From contig CAZHDI010000046.1 of NCBI GenBank assembly GCA_964531285.1, forward strand, positions 1 through 24,009: a stretch of 24,009 nucleotides of DNA, in the 5' to 3' direction. A program made the position numbers and the translations under genes. This document shows, piece after piece, positions 22,615 through 24,009 of this stretch; positions within the stretch are counted from its first letter, which is position 1, and the number at the start of each line of letters is the position of its first letter. The notes under the pieces were generated by a model, which was given only the letters and a program-made list of their open reading frames with translations, ran no database searches and had not been told where the DNA came from. Source of the stretch: CAZHDI01 sp964531285 (GTDB taxonomy: Bacteria > Pseudomonadota > Alphaproteobacteria > JAJFIK01).

Positions 22615-23724
22615 TCAGGCCGCCTGCCGTGCGGCACCATGGGCGGCCGGCTTGAGCACTGCGACTTTTGCCCGGCCCTGGCGCCATTCCCGGCGCCCGA
22701 TCAGCCCGAGCATGCGGGCGGTGTCCATCGGCGCGAAAAAATCCGCCGCCATAAGCGCCAGACCCGCCACGAACACGGCGATCAGCCCTCGGAGCATGTT
22801 ATCGGGCGCGCCGCCCAAGAGCACGGAGTCGACGATCAGGATCAGGGCCGCGAGCAGGCCCGCCTTGATGACGGTGTGAAACGCCGCCATGATCTTCAGG
22901 GTCCAGGTCGCATAATGGCGCTGGGCATAGCGGTCATAGGCATCGGCAATGACCCCGGCGGGGTCGGCGACCAGGTCCGTGAGATAGGCATACGATGCCG
23001 CAGCGGACGGATCGCGGTTCAGGGGCGGGCGGACCGACCGGGTGAACTCGTACAGGCCCAGCCGATGATCGGCCGGCCGGCGGCGCCGGCTTGCGAGAAT
23101 ATCGCGCATCTCGGTGTTGGACGGACGGACATGCCAGAGCCGGCTAACCAGCGTGCGGTAGATCTCGGAGACATAAAGCGTCGGGATCTGGAGCTGGTGC
23201 GCCCGCAGGTCGAGCACGGACCACAGGATCGCCGCCATGAACGGGTGGCGGAACAAGGCCCCGTCACCGGGCCGGCAATGGGGCTTCAGGATCGCCGTGA
23301 TCTCGTTGACCAGCCGGGCGGGCGGCCCGGACAGGCGGGCGGTCGGCGTGCGCAACAGGCCCGTGTGCCGGTCGAAAGCGTGCGCCATCCGCGCATGATC
23401 TTGCGCCACGGCATGGCGCATGGTCTCGGCGATGGCTTCGCGCGGCAGGCGGCCCCAACGCGGGTCATCCGATTTCAGGGCGGGATCCTGAGCGCCAAGC
23501 TTGGCGATATGCGCATCGACGCAGGTGCGGGTCTCGGCGATATCATGCACAAAGGCGAGGGAATGCAGCCGCAAAGTGTGCGGCCCGGTGTGGGCCAGCC
23601 GTTCCCAGCGCGCCGCGAGGTCGAACGGATGCTGGGTGGAAAAGCCGATCTTGCGCGCGCCCCGGGGCATATCGGGGTGCGAGATGACATAGATAAAGCC
23701 GCAGGTTTGCGCCGCTGAGGCCAT
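22615..23724 (-). CDS. GIY-YIG (T5orf172/Mug113-like) domain protein with two C-terminal membrane helices
   Basis: This is a 369-residue protein. Residues 9-76 resemble the T5orf172 branch of the GIY-YIG nuclease superfamily: GFIYVI (9-14), RKIGFST (24-30), R39, then H72 in a terminal helix. The Glu expected four residues before that His appears to be C68. Residues about 80-270 form an unrecognised helical, Arg/Leu-rich region. Two hydrophobic helices (about 286-304 and 311-330) follow, then a basic tail. The ATG at 23724 is the first in frame; a TTG at 23835 would add 37 low-complexity residues. Its stop is six bases before the SNase-like gene. The fold call is moderately sure and the function unknown. 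Confidence 0.65.
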   Translation of the reverse strand: MASAAQTCGFIYVISHPDMPRGARKIGFSTQHPFDLAARWERLAHTGPHTLRLHSLAFVHDIAETRTCVDAHIAKLGAQDPALKSDDPRWGRLPREAIAETMRHAVAQDHARMAHAFDRHTGLLRTPTARLSGPPARLVNEITAILKPHCRPGDGALFRHPFMAAILWSVLDLRAHQLQIPTLYVSEIYRTLVSRLWHVRPSNTEMRDILASRRRRPADHRLGLYEFTRSVRPPLNRDPSAAASYAYLTDLVADPAGVIADAYDRYAQRHYATWTLKIMAAFHTVIKAGLLAALILIVDSVLLGGAPDNMLRGLIAVFVAGLALMAADFFAPMDTARMLGLIGRREWRQGRAKVAVLKPAAHGAARQAA

Positions 23725-23929
23725 GCGCCGGTGTTCCGCTCTTTGCCCGCCCCGGGACGCGGCCGATCGCCGGCCCGGCCCTGTCCCATTTCGATCCAAT
23801 AGTTTAGCACGCCGCGTAGGGGGCGGAAATGACAAGGCGTCATTCGTTTTGCACGCGGTACCAGTCTGCCGCGGACATGGTTGCCCGGGGGTGAAAAGGC
23901 GCGGCCAATCGTGTAAGGGGAGATCCGGC

Positions 23930-24006
23930 GTCCCCGTAGCTCAGCTGTATAGAGCATCGGATTCCTAATCCGAGGGTCGCAGGTTAGAGTCCTGCCGGGG
24001 ACACCA
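23930..24006 (+). tRNA. tRNA-Arg (anticodon CCT)
   Basis: A complete 77-base cloverleaf is visible including an encoded CCA. The acceptor stem is GTCCCCG/CGGGGAC, the D stem GCTC/GAGC, the anticodon stem TCGGA/TCCGA with loop TTCCTAA (anticodon CCT at 23964-23966), variable loop GGGTC, and T stem GCAGG/CCTGC. It decodes AGG arginine codons. The T loop reads TTAGAGT rather than TTCGAGT, and the D loop reads AGCTGTATA rather than the usual AGCTGGATA, changes that together alter the 19-56 tertiary pair. No obvious promoter is seen upstream. The 3' end lies at the edge of the window. Confidence 0.95.
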
Positions 24007-24009
24007 TTT

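Noticed and set aside
23930..24006. Reading the tRNA-Arg as an attachment-site remnant (att) of an integrated element
   Set aside because: tRNA 3' ends are common integration sites, but only three bases beyond the gene are visible and no direct repeat of its 3' end was seen in the window.

Overview
The window reads as ordinary chromosome from a high-GC alphaproteobacterium. The basis is gene content and order rather than any single diagnostic sequence: a xerD / aroK-aroB-CNNM / bolA / J-domain / cobS-cobT run, and a large SUV3-like helicase / S4 / fdxA / carD / rpoH run, are both arrangements I associate with Alphaproteobacteria. A Rhodospirillales-like or neighbouring order is plausible, but the sequence alone does not fix the genus. 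I see no insertion sequence, prophage or CRISPR array.

Layout. On the minus strand, 81-3019 holds xerD and, translationally coupled upstream of it, a gene for a secreted 653-residue protein of unknown function. Divergent from these, 3279-6505 is a tight shikimate-pathway operon (aroK, aroB) continuing into a CNNM/CBS/CorC membrane protein, which meets bolA (minus) tail to tail with overlapping stop codons. After the divergent bolA/J-domain promoter region comes a plus-strand block: J-domain protein, cobS, cobT, a secreted phytase-like/esterase-like protein and a small two-helix membrane protein (6972-12184). A divergent YhhQ/VUT-type transporter homologue (minus) and rpmB (minus, with a clear terminator) follow. 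From 13933 the plus strand carries a secreted DUF3108-type protein, an 1151-residue RNA helicase, an S4 RNA-binding protein, a TerB-like protein, the 7Fe ferredoxin fdxA, then after a 506-base gap carD, and an RpoH-type sigma factor. The right end has a minus-strand pair, a GIY-YIG (T5orf172-type) membrane protein followed by an exported staphylococcal-nuclease-like protein, and finally tRNA-Arg(CCT).

How the genes fit together. Most encode housekeeping functions: chromosome dimer resolution (XerD), chorismate synthesis (AroK, AroB), cobalt chelation for aerobic B12 synthesis (CobS, CobT), ribosome and RNA metabolism (L28, helicase, S4 protein), redox (FdxA, BolA as a probable Fe-S partner) and transcription control (CarD, RpoH).

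The most unusual items are the tRNA-Arg with a swapped tertiary base pair (U19-A56 instead of G19-C56), the two-gene unit pairing two nuclease-fold proteins that both seem to have lost catalytic residues, and a transporter paralogue lacking acidic residues usual for its family. I found no convincing evidence for a complete new defence or mobile system; the two-gene nuclease-fold unit is the nearest candidate.
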